A stretch of 64,000 nucleotides of DNA, from contig CAWAPS010000024.1 in the NCBI GenBank assembly GCA_963783945.1, positions 310,001 to 374,000 on the forward strand, read 5' to 3'. The notes beneath the pieces were generated by a model. The model saw only the letters and a list, made by a program, of their open reading frames with translations. It searched no databases and was not told where the DNA came from. This DNA comes from CAWAPS01 sp963783945 (GTDB lineage: Bacteria > Actinomycetota > Acidimicrobiia > Acidimicrobiales > Palsa-688). Numbering within the stretch: position 1 is the stretch's first letter; every line of letters begins with the position of its first letter. Positions 51,621 to 60,131 of this stretch are shown here, in pieces. Position numbers and translations under genes: made by a program.

Positions 51621-53219
51621 ATGAGTCGCGAAGAAGAATCGTATGATGTTGCCGTTATTGGCGGCGGCCAAGGCGGGATTTACGACTCATACCGCTTTGA
51701 TCTCGCGGGTTTGTCGGTCATCGGTATCGATGGTGGGGCAAACTTTGGCGGGGTTTGGTACCACAATCGTTACCCCGGTTCGCGTGTGGATACCGACAGC
51801 GTCGACTACAGCTTTCACTTCTCGAAGGATATCTACGAGAAGTGGCGGTGGCCCGAACGGTACGCGTCTGCAGATGTCTTGCTCGAGTATCTCAACTTCG
51901 TCGCCGATGCCCTTGACGTTAGGCGATTCTTCCGATTCAACACCTGGCTCCGTCATAGCCAGTGGTCAGGCGACGACAACCGGTGGCATCTGGAAACCGA
52001 TCGGGGCGACAAAATAGCGTGCCGCTTCCTGGTCATGTGCACAGGTAACCTTTCCGAACCGAAGCCGATCAGCTTTCCTGGCCTGGATCGTTACCAGGGC
52101 GAGTGGGTGCAAACCAATCGGTGGCCGGAGCGGCCAGTCGCCCTGGACGGAAGAAGGATCGGGATCATCGGCACCGGATCGTCGGGAGTTCAGGCCGTAC
52201 CGGTCCTGGCCGCCGCGGCCGACCATCTGTTCGTATTCCAGCGGCATCCCCACTACGCGGTGCCGGCCCAGAACAGACCGACGCCGCCAGGACTGCAGGA
52301 TTCCATTGCTCGCGACCTCGGGGCGGAGCGGGAGCGCCAGCTGGCCGCCGCCGTACGCCCGCGTGACCTCGACATACCCCGGCCCGTCGAGTCATTCTCG
52401 GCCGACGAGAGACTGCGTATGCTCGAGGCCCAATGGGCCAGGGGCGGCCACGGGATGTCTTATCTATTCTCCGATCAGGGAATCAATCGATCGTCGAACG
52501 ACGTGGTGGCGGAGTTCGTCAGAGGTAAAATTCGGCAGACCGTCAATGACCCCGTAGTCGCGGATAAGGTCAGCCCCCAGTATCCGATCGGCACGCGAAG
52601 ACTCATCCTCGACATCGGCTACTACGAAAGCCTCGCCCGGGACAATGTCACGCTTGTCGACGTGCTCGAGGATCCGCTCGTGGAGGTGACCGAGACCGGA
52701 GTACGCACGGAATCCTCCCACTATGAGGTCGATCTGATCGTATTTGCCGTCGGATTCCAGGCCTTCCGAGGAGCCCTCAACCGCGCCGGAATACGAAACG
52801 AGAAGGGTCAGACACCGAGCGACGTTTGGGCTCGTGGTCCTCGAACCCTTTTCGGGCTCATGACCCCCGGCTTCCAAAATCTCTTCCACCCGACCAATGC
52901 CGGGAGCCCGGCTGTCCTCGGGAACGCAATGCTGCAGCACGAGTACTTCGGGGACTGGATCGCCGACTGCATCGCTCACATGGACCAGTCAGGATATTCA
53001 ACGGTCGAAGCGTCCGAAGAAGCATCAGACGAATGGGGGCGCACGGCGGCGAGCTACGCGGAACACATGCTTCGGCGCCAGGAGAACCAATACATGGTGC
53101 ACGTCAATGACGACGACGGATCGCGGATCTTCATTCCATTTGCCGGAGGGATGGGTGAGTACGTCAAGCACCTCAGTGCAGCTACCACCAACGGATATGC
53201 CGGGTTCGCCTTCCACTGA
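51621..53219 (+). CDS. Baeyer-Villiger monooxygenase-like flavoprotein
   Basis: 532 residues from ATG 51621, with AGAGG 6 nt before it; an in-frame TTG at 51603 is less likely. FAD Rossmann DVAVIGGGQGGIYDSYRF, a WYHNRYPGSRVDTDS block, NADPH-binding GIIGTGSSGVQAVP. The BVMO signature region reads YQGEWVQTNRWP, with Gln in place of the usual His and Tyr for the first Phe. It could be a BVMO with altered chemistry or another class B monooxygenase. Codon use in the first ~300 bp is AT-richer than its neighbours. Confidence 0.8.
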   Translation: MSREEESYDVAVIGGGQGGIYDSYRFDLAGLSVIGIDGGANFGGVWYHNRYPGSRVDTDSVDYSFHFSKDIYEKWRWPERYASADVLLEYLNFVADALDVRRFFRFNTWLRHSQWSGDDNRWHLETDRGDKIACRFLVMCTGNLSEPKPISFPGLDRYQGEWVQTNRWPERPVALDGRRIGIIGTGSSGVQAVPVLAAAADHLFVFQRHPHYAVPAQNRPTPPGLQDSIARDLGAERERQLAAAVRPRDLDIPRPVESFSADERLRMLEAQWARGGHGMSYLFSDQGINRSSNDVVAEFVRGKIRQTVNDPVVADKVSPQYPIGTRRLILDIGYYESLARDNVTLVDVLEDPLVEVTETGVRTESSHYEVDLIVFAVGFQAFRGALNRAGIRNEKGQTPSDVWARGPRTLFGLMTPGFQNLFHPTNAGSPAVLGNAMLQHEYFGDWIADCIAHMDQSGYSTVEASEEASDEWGRTAASYAEHMLRRQENQYMVHVNDDDGSRIFIPFAGGMGEYVKHLSAATTNGYAGFAFH

Positions 53220-53377
53220 AGCCCGCAGAGGCGGTGGCCACAGCACTTCTATCTGATGTCAGGCATTTCCCTGCACCCTTCTGGCCTTCCATCATCGTGG
53301 TCCTTTAGTCAAGCAAAAGGGATGGCCTGGCCGGGTGCTACGTTCGGTACGACTTGGCCGTTCAGGAAGGACTCGGA

Positions 53378-54478
53378 ATGTCGGTTGCGGACACCCTCGG
53401 TTTGGTTTCGGGCGACTCCCACGTATCCGAGCCCCGGGACCTCTGGAGCGCCAACCTCCCGCCCGCGCTGCGCTCGAAGGCGCTCCGGGGCATCAAACCC
53501 GGTGCCGATGGCTACTGGGACCTCATCCTGGCCGGAGAGCCCTACTGGCCTGGCAGCGAGCCAGAGGAAGAGCGGGCAAAGATCAACGACGTCGCCCACC
53601 GCTACGAGGTCATGCGCCAGGAGGGAGTGGTCGGCGAGTGCATCTATCCCACGGTCGGCTTGAACGTGTGGGTGTTGTCCGACCGCGAGCTTGGCTGGGC
53701 CTCGTGCCGCGTCTACAACGAGTGGATGGCCAGCGGGTTGGCCAGATCACCGCGGTTCAAATGCGCCGGCGTGGTGCCGACGTGGCGAGTCGACGATGCC
53801 GTCGAGGAGATCGGGTGGATCGCCAGATCCGGCCTCGGTGCCATCATGCTGCCCGCGGTCTTCGAACCTGCGTGGAATCACAGGTCCTGGGAGCCGATGT
53901 GGGACGTGATCGAAGACACCGGGCTACCGGTCGTGATGCACCAGGGAACCGGCCACAGTATGTACTTTTACCGGGGACCGGGGGCAGGGGTCTCGAACCT
54001 GGTGGCCACCCAATCACTCGGCCCCCGTACCGCAGTGCTCCTTGCTGCCACGGGTGTGCTGGCCAGGCACCCTCGCCTCCATTTCGTGTTCGTCGAGTAC
54101 AACAGCGGATGGCTCTCGTGGATCATGTCCGCTGCCGATTACTACACCGAGGCCTTCCGCGACCGGGACGCCGCCGGGACGGATCAGTGGGTCAACCACA
54201 GCGTCCCCGAACTACCGAGCTACTACCTGAGACGTCAGGTCCATGCCACTTTCCAGGACGACGTCGCGGGCGTGCACAACATCCCCTTGACCGGAGCCCT
54301 CGGTCTCCTCTGGGGGTCCGACTATCCCCACGGGGAGGGCACCTACCCCAACTCCCGTGAAACCGTGGCGAGACTATCGAAGCATATCGAGTCGGACGAA
54401 GACATCGAGCGGGTATTCCGATTAAACGCCGCCGAGCTGTTCCACTTCGACGACCTCGTCCTGTCGGAAGCACCCTGA
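53378..54478 (+). CDS. Amidohydrolase family 2 protein
   Basis: 366 residues from ATG 53378, with AGGAAGG upstream. Metal-site elements: GLVSGDSHVSEPRD (D-x-H), LPVVMHQGTGHSMYF (His), and LLWGSDYPHGEGTYPNS (Asp, His). It is of the ACMSD/decarboxylase-hydrolase type, a paralogue in kind of the one at 22751. It probably acts on a ring-cleavage or CoA-free acid intermediate of the same block. Confidence 0.85.
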   Translation: MSVADTLGLVSGDSHVSEPRDLWSANLPPALRSKALRGIKPGADGYWDLILAGEPYWPGSEPEEERAKINDVAHRYEVMRQEGVVGECIYPTVGLNVWVLSDRELGWASCRVYNEWMASGLARSPRFKCAGVVPTWRVDDAVEEIGWIARSGLGAIMLPAVFEPAWNHRSWEPMWDVIEDTGLPVVMHQGTGHSMYFYRGPGAGVSNLVATQSLGPRTAVLLAATGVLARHPRLHFVFVEYNSGWLSWIMSAADYYTEAFRDRDAAGTDQWVNHSVPELPSYYLRRQVHATFQDDVAGVHNIPLTGALGLLWGSDYPHGEGTYPNSRETVARLSKHIESDEDIERVFRLNAAELFHFDDLVLSEAP

Positions 54479-54535
54479 GCCGCAGCGGAGTCGCCCCGAC
54501 GTTCCCCCATCGCTCCGCCTCACGAAGATCTGCCT

Positions 54536-56050
54536 GTGACAAGCACCTCACCGCTCGATCCCACCACCGCCTCGACCCTTCCCAACTTCATCCGCTCTCT
54601 CGGGCAGGCCTACGGCGACAAACCTGCTGTCCTGCGGGGCGAGGAGATCCTGACCTTCCGAGAGCTCGAGGCCCGGTCGGCCCAGATGGCGGCCGCTTTG
54701 CTCCTCCGGGGTGTCGGCAAAGGAACAAAGGTGGGCATCATCTACTCGAACAGCCCGCGATGGCTCGTGCTGTGGGCGGCGGTCACCCGGATCGGAGCTA
54801 TAGCCGTGCCGCTCAGCACCTTTCTCAAGCCTCCCGAGCTCGCCCGGGTCATTCGTCACGCCGATCTCCACGCGGTCGTCACCCAACAGAGGTTCCTCGC
54901 TCAGGATTTCGTCCACAACCTCGAAGAGGCGTTTCCTGACCTGCCCCAGTCAGGGCCGGAGCTGCAATTGATCGACGCCCCGTTCTTAAGATGGATACTT
55001 GTCGACACCGACAAGGCGCCGGCCTGGGCCCACACCACAGACTGGCTCGAGACATCCGGCGAGGCGGGGGCAGGGATGCTCGCGGCCGCGGAGGCCGAGG
55101 TGTTCCCCGAGGAGCCGGCAATGATGATCTACACCTCAGGTCAAAGTGCCGACCCCAAGGGAGTCGTGCACTCGCACGCCAACGTGACGGGGAAGATTCA
55201 CTACCTCCGGGCTATGTTGGGTCACCGAGCCGACAACTTCAACCTGGCCGTTCTCCCCTTCTTCTGGGTCGGCGGCCTGGTCATGACTTTCCTTACCACC
55301 CTGGAAATCGGCGGGACGGTACGGTGCCCGGAAGGGGCGGCCAAACCGGACGTCGGCGGCCTCATGGACAGAGCCCCGCTCCCGGGGCTCGGCATGACCG
55401 AGACCTTTGGCATGTACGGCTGGGGCACCGAACCTCCGCATCCGGACCGCCCGATCTGCACGCCCATGACGTTTTTCGACCCCGAAGTGCAAACAAAAAT
55501 AGTGGACGACCAGGGCCGGGCAGTGGGGAACCACGAGGTGGGTCAGATGGTGGTGCGGGGCCGGGGCGTAACCGTCGGAATTCACAAGGTAGCGCGAGCG
55601 TCCGTCTTCGACGTCGACGGCTTCTACCGGACCGGGGACAGATGTGAAGTCGAGGACGGGGTCGTCTATTTCGTTGGGCGGCTCGGAGACATGATCAAGA
55701 CCTCGGGAGCGAACGTTGCTCCAGCCGAAGTCGAACGGGAGCTTGTCGCCCTGGAGGGCGTCGCCGGCGCTCACGTGGTTGGGATCGACGATCCTGGACG
55801 GGGCCACATCGTGGGGGCGGCCGTCGTGCCCGAAGAAGGTGCCGAGCTCGATCCTCAACAAATACTCGAGTATCTGAAGGCGCGATTGTCGAGCTACAAG
55901 GTGCCGCGGCTCTTGGCCGTAGTCGATGGGGGCGAAATCCCCTTGACTCCGTCGTACAAAATTAACAAACCGATGCTCGCTCAGATAATCCGGGACGTCG
56001 GTACCGGACCGGACGATCGACCGGGCGAACGGCGCCCCGGGCCTGACTAG
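54536..56050 (+). CDS. AMP-forming acyl-CoA ligase with an internal deletion
   Basis: 504 residues. The N-terminal part (TFRELEARSAQMAAALLLRG) and A3 loop MIYTSGQSADPKGVVHSH are normal except for GQS in place of GST. After EIGGTVRCPEGAAKPDVGG it jumps within ~15 residues to LPGLGMTETFGMYGWG; full-length relatives have ~60-90 residues more here. The C-terminal A7-A10 blocks (DVDGFYRTGDRCEVEDGVVY; LTPSYKINKPMLAQI) are complete. The reading frame is kept, so it may still be made, but with a reduced acyl pocket. Confidence 0.8.
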   Translation: MTSTSPLDPTTASTLPNFIRSLGQAYGDKPAVLRGEEILTFRELEARSAQMAAALLLRGVGKGTKVGIIYSNSPRWLVLWAAVTRIGAIAVPLSTFLKPPELARVIRHADLHAVVTQQRFLAQDFVHNLEEAFPDLPQSGPELQLIDAPFLRWILVDTDKAPAWAHTTDWLETSGEAGAGMLAAAEAEVFPEEPAMMIYTSGQSADPKGVVHSHANVTGKIHYLRAMLGHRADNFNLAVLPFFWVGGLVMTFLTTLEIGGTVRCPEGAAKPDVGGLMDRAPLPGLGMTETFGMYGWGTEPPHPDRPICTPMTFFDPEVQTKIVDDQGRAVGNHEVGQMVVRGRGVTVGIHKVARASVFDVDGFYRTGDRCEVEDGVVYFVGRLGDMIKTSGANVAPAEVERELVALEGVAGAHVVGIDDPGRGHIVGAAVVPEEGAELDPQQILEYLKARLSSYKVPRLLAVVDGGEIPLTPSYKINKPMLAQIIRDVGTGPDDRPGERRPGPD

Positions 56051-56080
56051 CTCTGCCGGCCCGGTGCAGTCGAACCGTAG

Positions 56081-56120
56081 TGGCGCCCAGTGGCACCCGG
56101 TGGCGCCCAGTGGCGCCCGA
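56081..56120. repeat. Four tandem copies of a 10-bp unit
   Basis: TGGCGCCCAG, TGGCACCCGG, TGGCGCCCAG and TGGCGCCCGA in tandem, directly before the leader of the binding-protein gene. Likely slippage product; it could also be a repeated regulator site. Confidence 0.75.
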
Positions 56121-56229
56121 GTTTGACATGCTACAGTTTCTTATGTGGCCCGGGTTTGTTCCCGGGCTTCATGCGAACCTGAGTTGTTCGTCCGACTAAA
56201 TACCGGTACCGGGGGAGGCGAGTCAAAAA

Positions 56230-57525
56230 GTGATTCGTAGAAAGATGTTGTTCCGCGGTGCGGGCGCGCTCGCACTGCTGGCTGGGGTGGCTGCATGTGG
56301 TTCCACGAGCAGCAAGAGTGCTTCGACCAGCTCTACCACCGCTGCTCCCGCCGGCTCTTCGGGGGCCTCCACAGGCAGCCAGTCCACGAGCGGATCGACG
56401 CCGGCGCAGCCGACTGGAGCGCCGATCACGGTCGCAATAGTCTGCTCGTGCTCCGGCCCGTTCGGGGGGGCAGAAGTCCCGGATGAGGAGGTATACAAGG
56501 CCTGGGTGAACAGTGTGAACGCCTCGGGCGGGATCAACGGGCATTCTGTCCAGCTGACGACCAAGGACGACACGGGCAACCCCGGCACCGCTGCCACCGA
56601 AATTCAGTCGCTCCTGAGCAGCCATGTGGATGCCATTGTCGACATGTCCATAGTCGACCAGGTGTGGGCGCCCACGGTTCAGGCGGCCAACGTGCCGGTA
56701 GTCGGCGGTTCCGATGTGAATGAGCCGTTTGGTACAAACCCGGACTTTTATGCGGAGGGGGAGACTCCCGAGTCGGAGAACCCGGCCTACCTGGCGGTGA
56801 TGAAGCAGGCCGGCGTCACCAATTTCGGCGTGATGTACTGCGTTGAGGCACCGACGTGCGCCCAGAGCGTGGCCGCCCTCAAGTCCCTCGGGGCGAAGGA
56901 TGGCATTCCCCTCACCTATTCGGCCGGGATCTCGATCACTGCCCCCAACTACACCGCACAGTGCGTGGCCGCCCAGCAGAAGCACATCCAGGCCTTGATC
57001 ATCGAAGACGGCGCAACCGAGATCCAGAGGGTGGCGAAAGACTGCGACCAGCAGGGCTTCGATCCCACCTACGTCGGCGGCGGATCGTCCTGGGCCGAGG
57101 CTCTCGCCACGACGCCCGGCCTCGAGCGGGATTTGTGGCAGTGGTACAACAACCTGCCCTACTGGGTGAACACGCCGTCGACCCAGGAGATGAAGACGGA
57201 GGTGGCAAAGTACTATCCGGCGCTGCAGAAGGACCCTCTGCTCTGGACCAACCTGGCAGCCGCTTCCTGGCCGTCCGGGATCTTGCTGGAGGACGCGGTC
57301 AAGGCGGGCGGCCTAGGGCCTTCGGATACGCCGAGCGCAGCCGAAGTCGTCAAAGGCCTCACCTCGCTCAAGGGGGACACCCTGCAAGGGTGGTACTCCC
57401 CCCTGACATTCACTCCCGGCCAGCCCAATCCCGAGAACTGCTGGTTCACGGCCCGGGTCCAAAACAGCACACCGGCCCTGCTGAACAACGGCAAGGTGAC
57501 CTGCCAGACCGGCCCCTCATCATAG
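56230..57525 (+). CDS. ABC transporter periplasmic binding lipoprotein (Liv-type)
   Basis: 431 residues from GTG 56230. A lipoprotein signal (ALALLAGVAAC) anchors it outside the membrane; a Ser/Thr linker follows. The branched-chain amino-acid type binding fold is seen in ITVAIVCSCSGPFGG, ASGGINGHSVQLTTKDDTGN and QAANVPVVGGSDVNEPF. It should bind a small organic acid or amino acid for import. No permease or ATPase gene is present in the window. A strong terminator follows. Confidence 0.85.
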   Translation: MIRRKMLFRGAGALALLAGVAACGSTSSKSASTSSTTAAPAGSSGASTGSQSTSGSTPAQPTGAPITVAIVCSCSGPFGGAEVPDEEVYKAWVNSVNASGGINGHSVQLTTKDDTGNPGTAATEIQSLLSSHVDAIVDMSIVDQVWAPTVQAANVPVVGGSDVNEPFGTNPDFYAEGETPESENPAYLAVMKQAGVTNFGVMYCVEAPTCAQSVAALKSLGAKDGIPLTYSAGISITAPNYTAQCVAAQQKHIQALIIEDGATEIQRVAKDCDQQGFDPTYVGGGSSWAEALATTPGLERDLWQWYNNLPYWVNTPSTQEMKTEVAKYYPALQKDPLLWTNLAAASWPSGILLEDAVKAGGLGPSDTPSAAEVVKGLTSLKGDTLQGWYSPLTFTPGQPNPENCWFTARVQNSTPALLNNGKVTCQTGPSS

Positions 57526-57543
57526 GCGGGCATCGTTTGCGGA

Positions 57544-57582
57544 CCGCAGGGACCCGTCCGGCCCACGGCCGGGTCCCTGCGG
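57544..57582 (+). terminator. Strong hairpin after the binding-protein gene
   Basis: CCGCAGGGACCCG (57544-57556) pairs perfectly with CGGGTCCCTGCGG (57570-57582). No U tract follows, as is common in high-GC actinobacteria. Confidence 0.7.
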
Positions 57583-57651
57583 CCTTCGCGGTTCGCCTTT
57601 ACCCGTGAACCGGATGGAGTAGCACGCGATCAGGATGGAGGATTTTGCGTC

Positions 57652-58047
57652 GTGAACGAACCCATCAGCACCACGGAGAAGAAATCGGATCGGGCCCCCA
57701 AAGGCCAGACGTTCCACACATGGACTGACAGGACCGACTGGATCGAGGTGCCCGAGCTCAAGCTGCGGTACAAGCCGCTGCCCTTCGGCCGGGAAGGCGA
57801 CGAGACCATGGCCCTGATGGTGCGTTACGACCCGGGGAGCGAGGTTCCAGTCCACCACCACCCGTCCGACTACTGCTCGGTCGTCGTGGAGGGCTCCATC
57901 GAGATAACCCGGAAGCGTCACGAAGTCGGCAGTGTGCGAATCGTGAAAGCGGGAACCGCCTACGGACCCTTGAAGGTCGGCGCCGACGGGTGCACGGTGA
58001 TGGACATCTTCGCCGCCGGGCCGCAGGGCATCACCTTCCTCGCCTGA
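57652..58047 (+). CDS. Single-cupin domain protein
   Basis: 131 residues from GTG 57652 with GGAGG upstream. Cupin strands carry VRYDPGSEVPVHHHPSDYCS (three His) and VVVEGSIEITRKRHEVGS. A small metal-binding cupin, perhaps an isomerase, dioxygenase or ligand sensor. The stop codon sits in the first unit of the tandem repeat that follows. Confidence 0.7.
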   Translation: MNEPISTTEKKSDRAPKGQTFHTWTDRTDWIEVPELKLRYKPLPFGREGDETMALMVRYDPGSEVPVHHHPSDYCSVVVEGSIEITRKRHEVGSVRIVKAGTAYGPLKVGADGCTVMDIFAAGPQGITFLA

Positions 58048-58083
58048 CCCCCCTCGCCTGACACCCCCCGCCTGACACCCCCC
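58040..58083. repeat. Three imperfect copies of a ~15-bp tandem repeat
   Basis: Each copy contains CGCCTGA followed by C-rich sequence, and the first copy supplies the cupin stop codon. This looks like a slippage expansion. Nothing else is seen between here and 58181. Confidence 0.7.
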
Positions 58084-58180
58084 GCTGGCCCCTCGGCTGA
58101 TCCCGGCCCGAATGTCGGACCGGGGGGCAGCCTGGAGGGCGCCGAATCGGCCTGGACAGAACGGAAGGGGGCGAGCGCTT

Positions 58181-58231
58181 CATAGTTTGTGCGCTTAACC
58201 CGCTGGGAGCGGGCTAAGCGCACAAACTATG
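58181..58231. repeat. 51-bp near-perfect palindrome
   Basis: The 24-nt arms (58181-58204 and 58208-58231) match at 23 positions around a 3-nt GGG centre; the arm starts CATAGTTTGTGCGCTTA. It lies between the convergent cupin and TauD genes and could act as a bidirectional terminator or a protein-binding or mobile palindrome. Confidence 0.85.
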
Positions 58232-58326
58232 ACTGCCGAGGCGTCCTCGCGCCGCGCAATAAATCAGGGATGAAACCGCCTGGAGGCCGCAGCGGGACCT
58301 TTGGGCTCACGGTGTTCAACTCTGAA

Positions 58327-59178
58327 CTAGTCCAGCGAGCCGTTGGGGCCGAATGGCCGATCGCCGGCGATCACCACCCGGTTCATGACCCTCTCGACGC
58401 TGTAATCGGGAACCGCGTAATGCTGAACGGCGCGATTGTCCCAAAATGCAATGTCGCCCGGCGACCACCTGAAACGAACGTTGAAGTCCGGCGATTTGAT
58501 GTGATCGAACAGCAGACCGAGCACCTTGGCGCTCTCGGCGGGCTCCAACTCCACGATCCGAGTGGTCCAGCTCGAGTTCACGAACAACAGTTTCCGCCCC
58601 GTCTCGGGGTGAACGCGGACGACCGGATGGACGTGCTCGGGATACCCTCCTCGGCCGGCATCCGCCAGGTAACCGTCGAAACGGTCGCCCAATCGCTTCA
58701 GCCGCTCCATTACCGGAAACAACGAGTGCAGCGCCGTCAGGCCGTCGAGCATGGCCCGCATCGGCTGCGACAGCGCCTCATACGCCGCGTACATTCCGGC
58801 CCAGCAGGTATCTCCCCCGACCGGCGGGAGCCGGACCGCTCGCATCACCGCGCCCATGTTGGGAGCCTCCATATAGGTGGCGTCGGCGTGCCAGATATCC
58901 GTCGTACCTTTGGGCTCTGTGGTAACCATCTCGGCCACCTCGTCAGGTGGCACTACGGGGCTGTCAGAACCGATCTGCCCGAAGTTGGAGGCGAACGCCT
59001 TCAGCTGGTCCCGGGTTAGCGGCTGGTCATGAAAGAAGATGACGCCGTGGTCCAGCAGAGCCCGACGGATGCTGCCGACCGTAACGGGATCCAGATGATC
59101 GCGAAGATCGATCCCCTCGACGACCGCTCCAATCGTCGGGGTGAGGGGTTCGATTCGGGCCAGCGTCTTTGTTGTCAT
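58327..59178 (-). CDS. TauD/TfdA family 2-oxoglutarate dioxygenase
   Basis: 283 residues. Fe(II) ligands are seen in DIWHADATYMEAP (H-x-D) and AVQHYAVPDYS (distal His), with the oxoglutarate-binding Arg in SVERVMNRVV. It hydroxylates a small acid or sulfonate, releasing CO2 and succinate. It is divergent from the PPOX gene. Confidence 0.9.
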   Translation of the reverse strand: MTTKTLARIEPLTPTIGAVVEGIDLRDHLDPVTVGSIRRALLDHGVIFFHDQPLTRDQLKAFASNFGQIGSDSPVVPPDEVAEMVTTEPKGTTDIWHADATYMEAPNMGAVMRAVRLPPVGGDTCWAGMYAAYEALSQPMRAMLDGLTALHSLFPVMERLKRLGDRFDGYLADAGRGGYPEHVHPVVRVHPETGRKLLFVNSSWTTRIVELEPAESAKVLGLLFDHIKSPDFNVRFRWSPGDIAFWDNRAVQHYAVPDYSVERVMNRVVIAGDRPFGPNGSLD

Positions 59179-59289
59179 ATGGAGATGTGTGACGAATGGT
59201 CTGTAGGAGCGGGTAGCGGCATCAACGACGATACCAAGTTCCCGCCGGTTGGTTGCGATTCGGAGGGCCGTTCGCTATCGTCCGCGGCC

Positions 59290-59727
59290 ATGGCCTGGGT
59301 CATGGGAAGTGACGAAGCGGCGTTCCTGCAGGCCAACCGGCGCTGCTTCCTGCTCGGCCTTCGCGCTGACGGATCACCCACGGGATGGCCGATGATCGGG
59401 ATCTACGAACGCGGGAGCCTCGAGTTTTCGACCTACGGGCGCAGCCAGAAAGTGCTGGACTTCGAACGCAATCGCAATGCCTGCTGTCTGGTTGCTCCAG
59501 AGGGAGGCGACCGAGCATTGCTCCTGCGGGGCACCATAGCTGTGGTAACGGGCCGTCTGGAGGGGACAGGAGGTTCAGAGGTGCTTCCGGGGGTGAAGGT
59601 CGACGCCGCCATATCCGAAACTGCCCAGGCCCGCGCCGCCAGTGGCAAGCGGGTCACGCTGCGGCTCACCCCGTACGAAGCCCGGTTCATCGCCGGGTTC
59701 GCCCCCGACGGCCCGGTCGAGGCCTAG
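59290..59727 (+). CDS. Pyridoxamine-phosphate-oxidase-fold (PPOX) protein
   Basis: 145 residues from ATG 59290 (MAWVMGSDEAAF); this start leaves 111 bp for divergent promoters, whereas ATG 59179 would leave none. Flavin/F420-binding split-barrel features: FLLGLRADGSPTGWPMIGIY, FSTYGRSQKVLDFERN and RLTPYEARFIAGFAPDG. In actinobacteria such proteins are often F420H2-dependent reductases. The next gene follows 4 bp later and is probably of the same fold. Confidence 0.75.
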   Translation: MAWVMGSDEAAFLQANRRCFLLGLRADGSPTGWPMIGIYERGSLEFSTYGRSQKVLDFERNRNACCLVAPEGGDRALLLRGTIAVVTGRLEGTGGSEVLPGVKVDAAISETAQARAASGKRVTLRLTPYEARFIAGFAPDGPVEA

Positions 59728-59731
59728 CCCG

Positions 59732-60124
59732 GTGAGCCGCAAACGGCCCGACATCCGCATGAGCTCGGCGGAGATCGGCGTATTCATCGCCCAGGAGAGC
59801 CGGGTGGTCGTCGTCGCCTTGGATGGAGACGCGCCACTGGCAACCATCGGCTCCGCCGAACCCATCGACGGCCGGTGGAAAGTCACCCTTCCGGTCGAGG
59901 ACGACGTGGCCCGCTTGATAGCTGCCGACGATCGGACCTGTGTGCTCATCGATCGTTTTCCGTCCTATTACGAGATCAAAGGCGTGGCAGCCCATGGGCA
60001 AGCGAGGGAAAAGTCGGCGGACAACGCGGTTCTCTCCTTCGAGGTCGATCTTGAAGACGTCGTCAGCTTCGATTTCGGCAAGCTGCCCAGACAGGGCACA
60101 GGTTCGGGCCGGACCTCACCCTGA
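59732..60124 (+). CDS. Small PPOX-like protein
   Basis: 130 residues from GTG 59732. IGVFIAQESRVVVVALDGDA, IDGRWKVTLPVEDD and YYEIKGVAAHGQAREK follow the split-barrel pattern. It is translationally close to the upstream PPOX gene and may form a dimer or heterodimer with it. Convergent with the second CoA-transferase. Confidence 0.6.
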   Translation: MSRKRPDIRMSSAEIGVFIAQESRVVVVALDGDAPLATIGSAEPIDGRWKVTLPVEDDVARLIAADDRTCVLIDRFPSYYEIKGVAAHGQAREKSADNAVLSFEVDLEDVVSFDFGKLPRQGTGSGRTSP

Positions 60125-60131
60125 AACCGAC

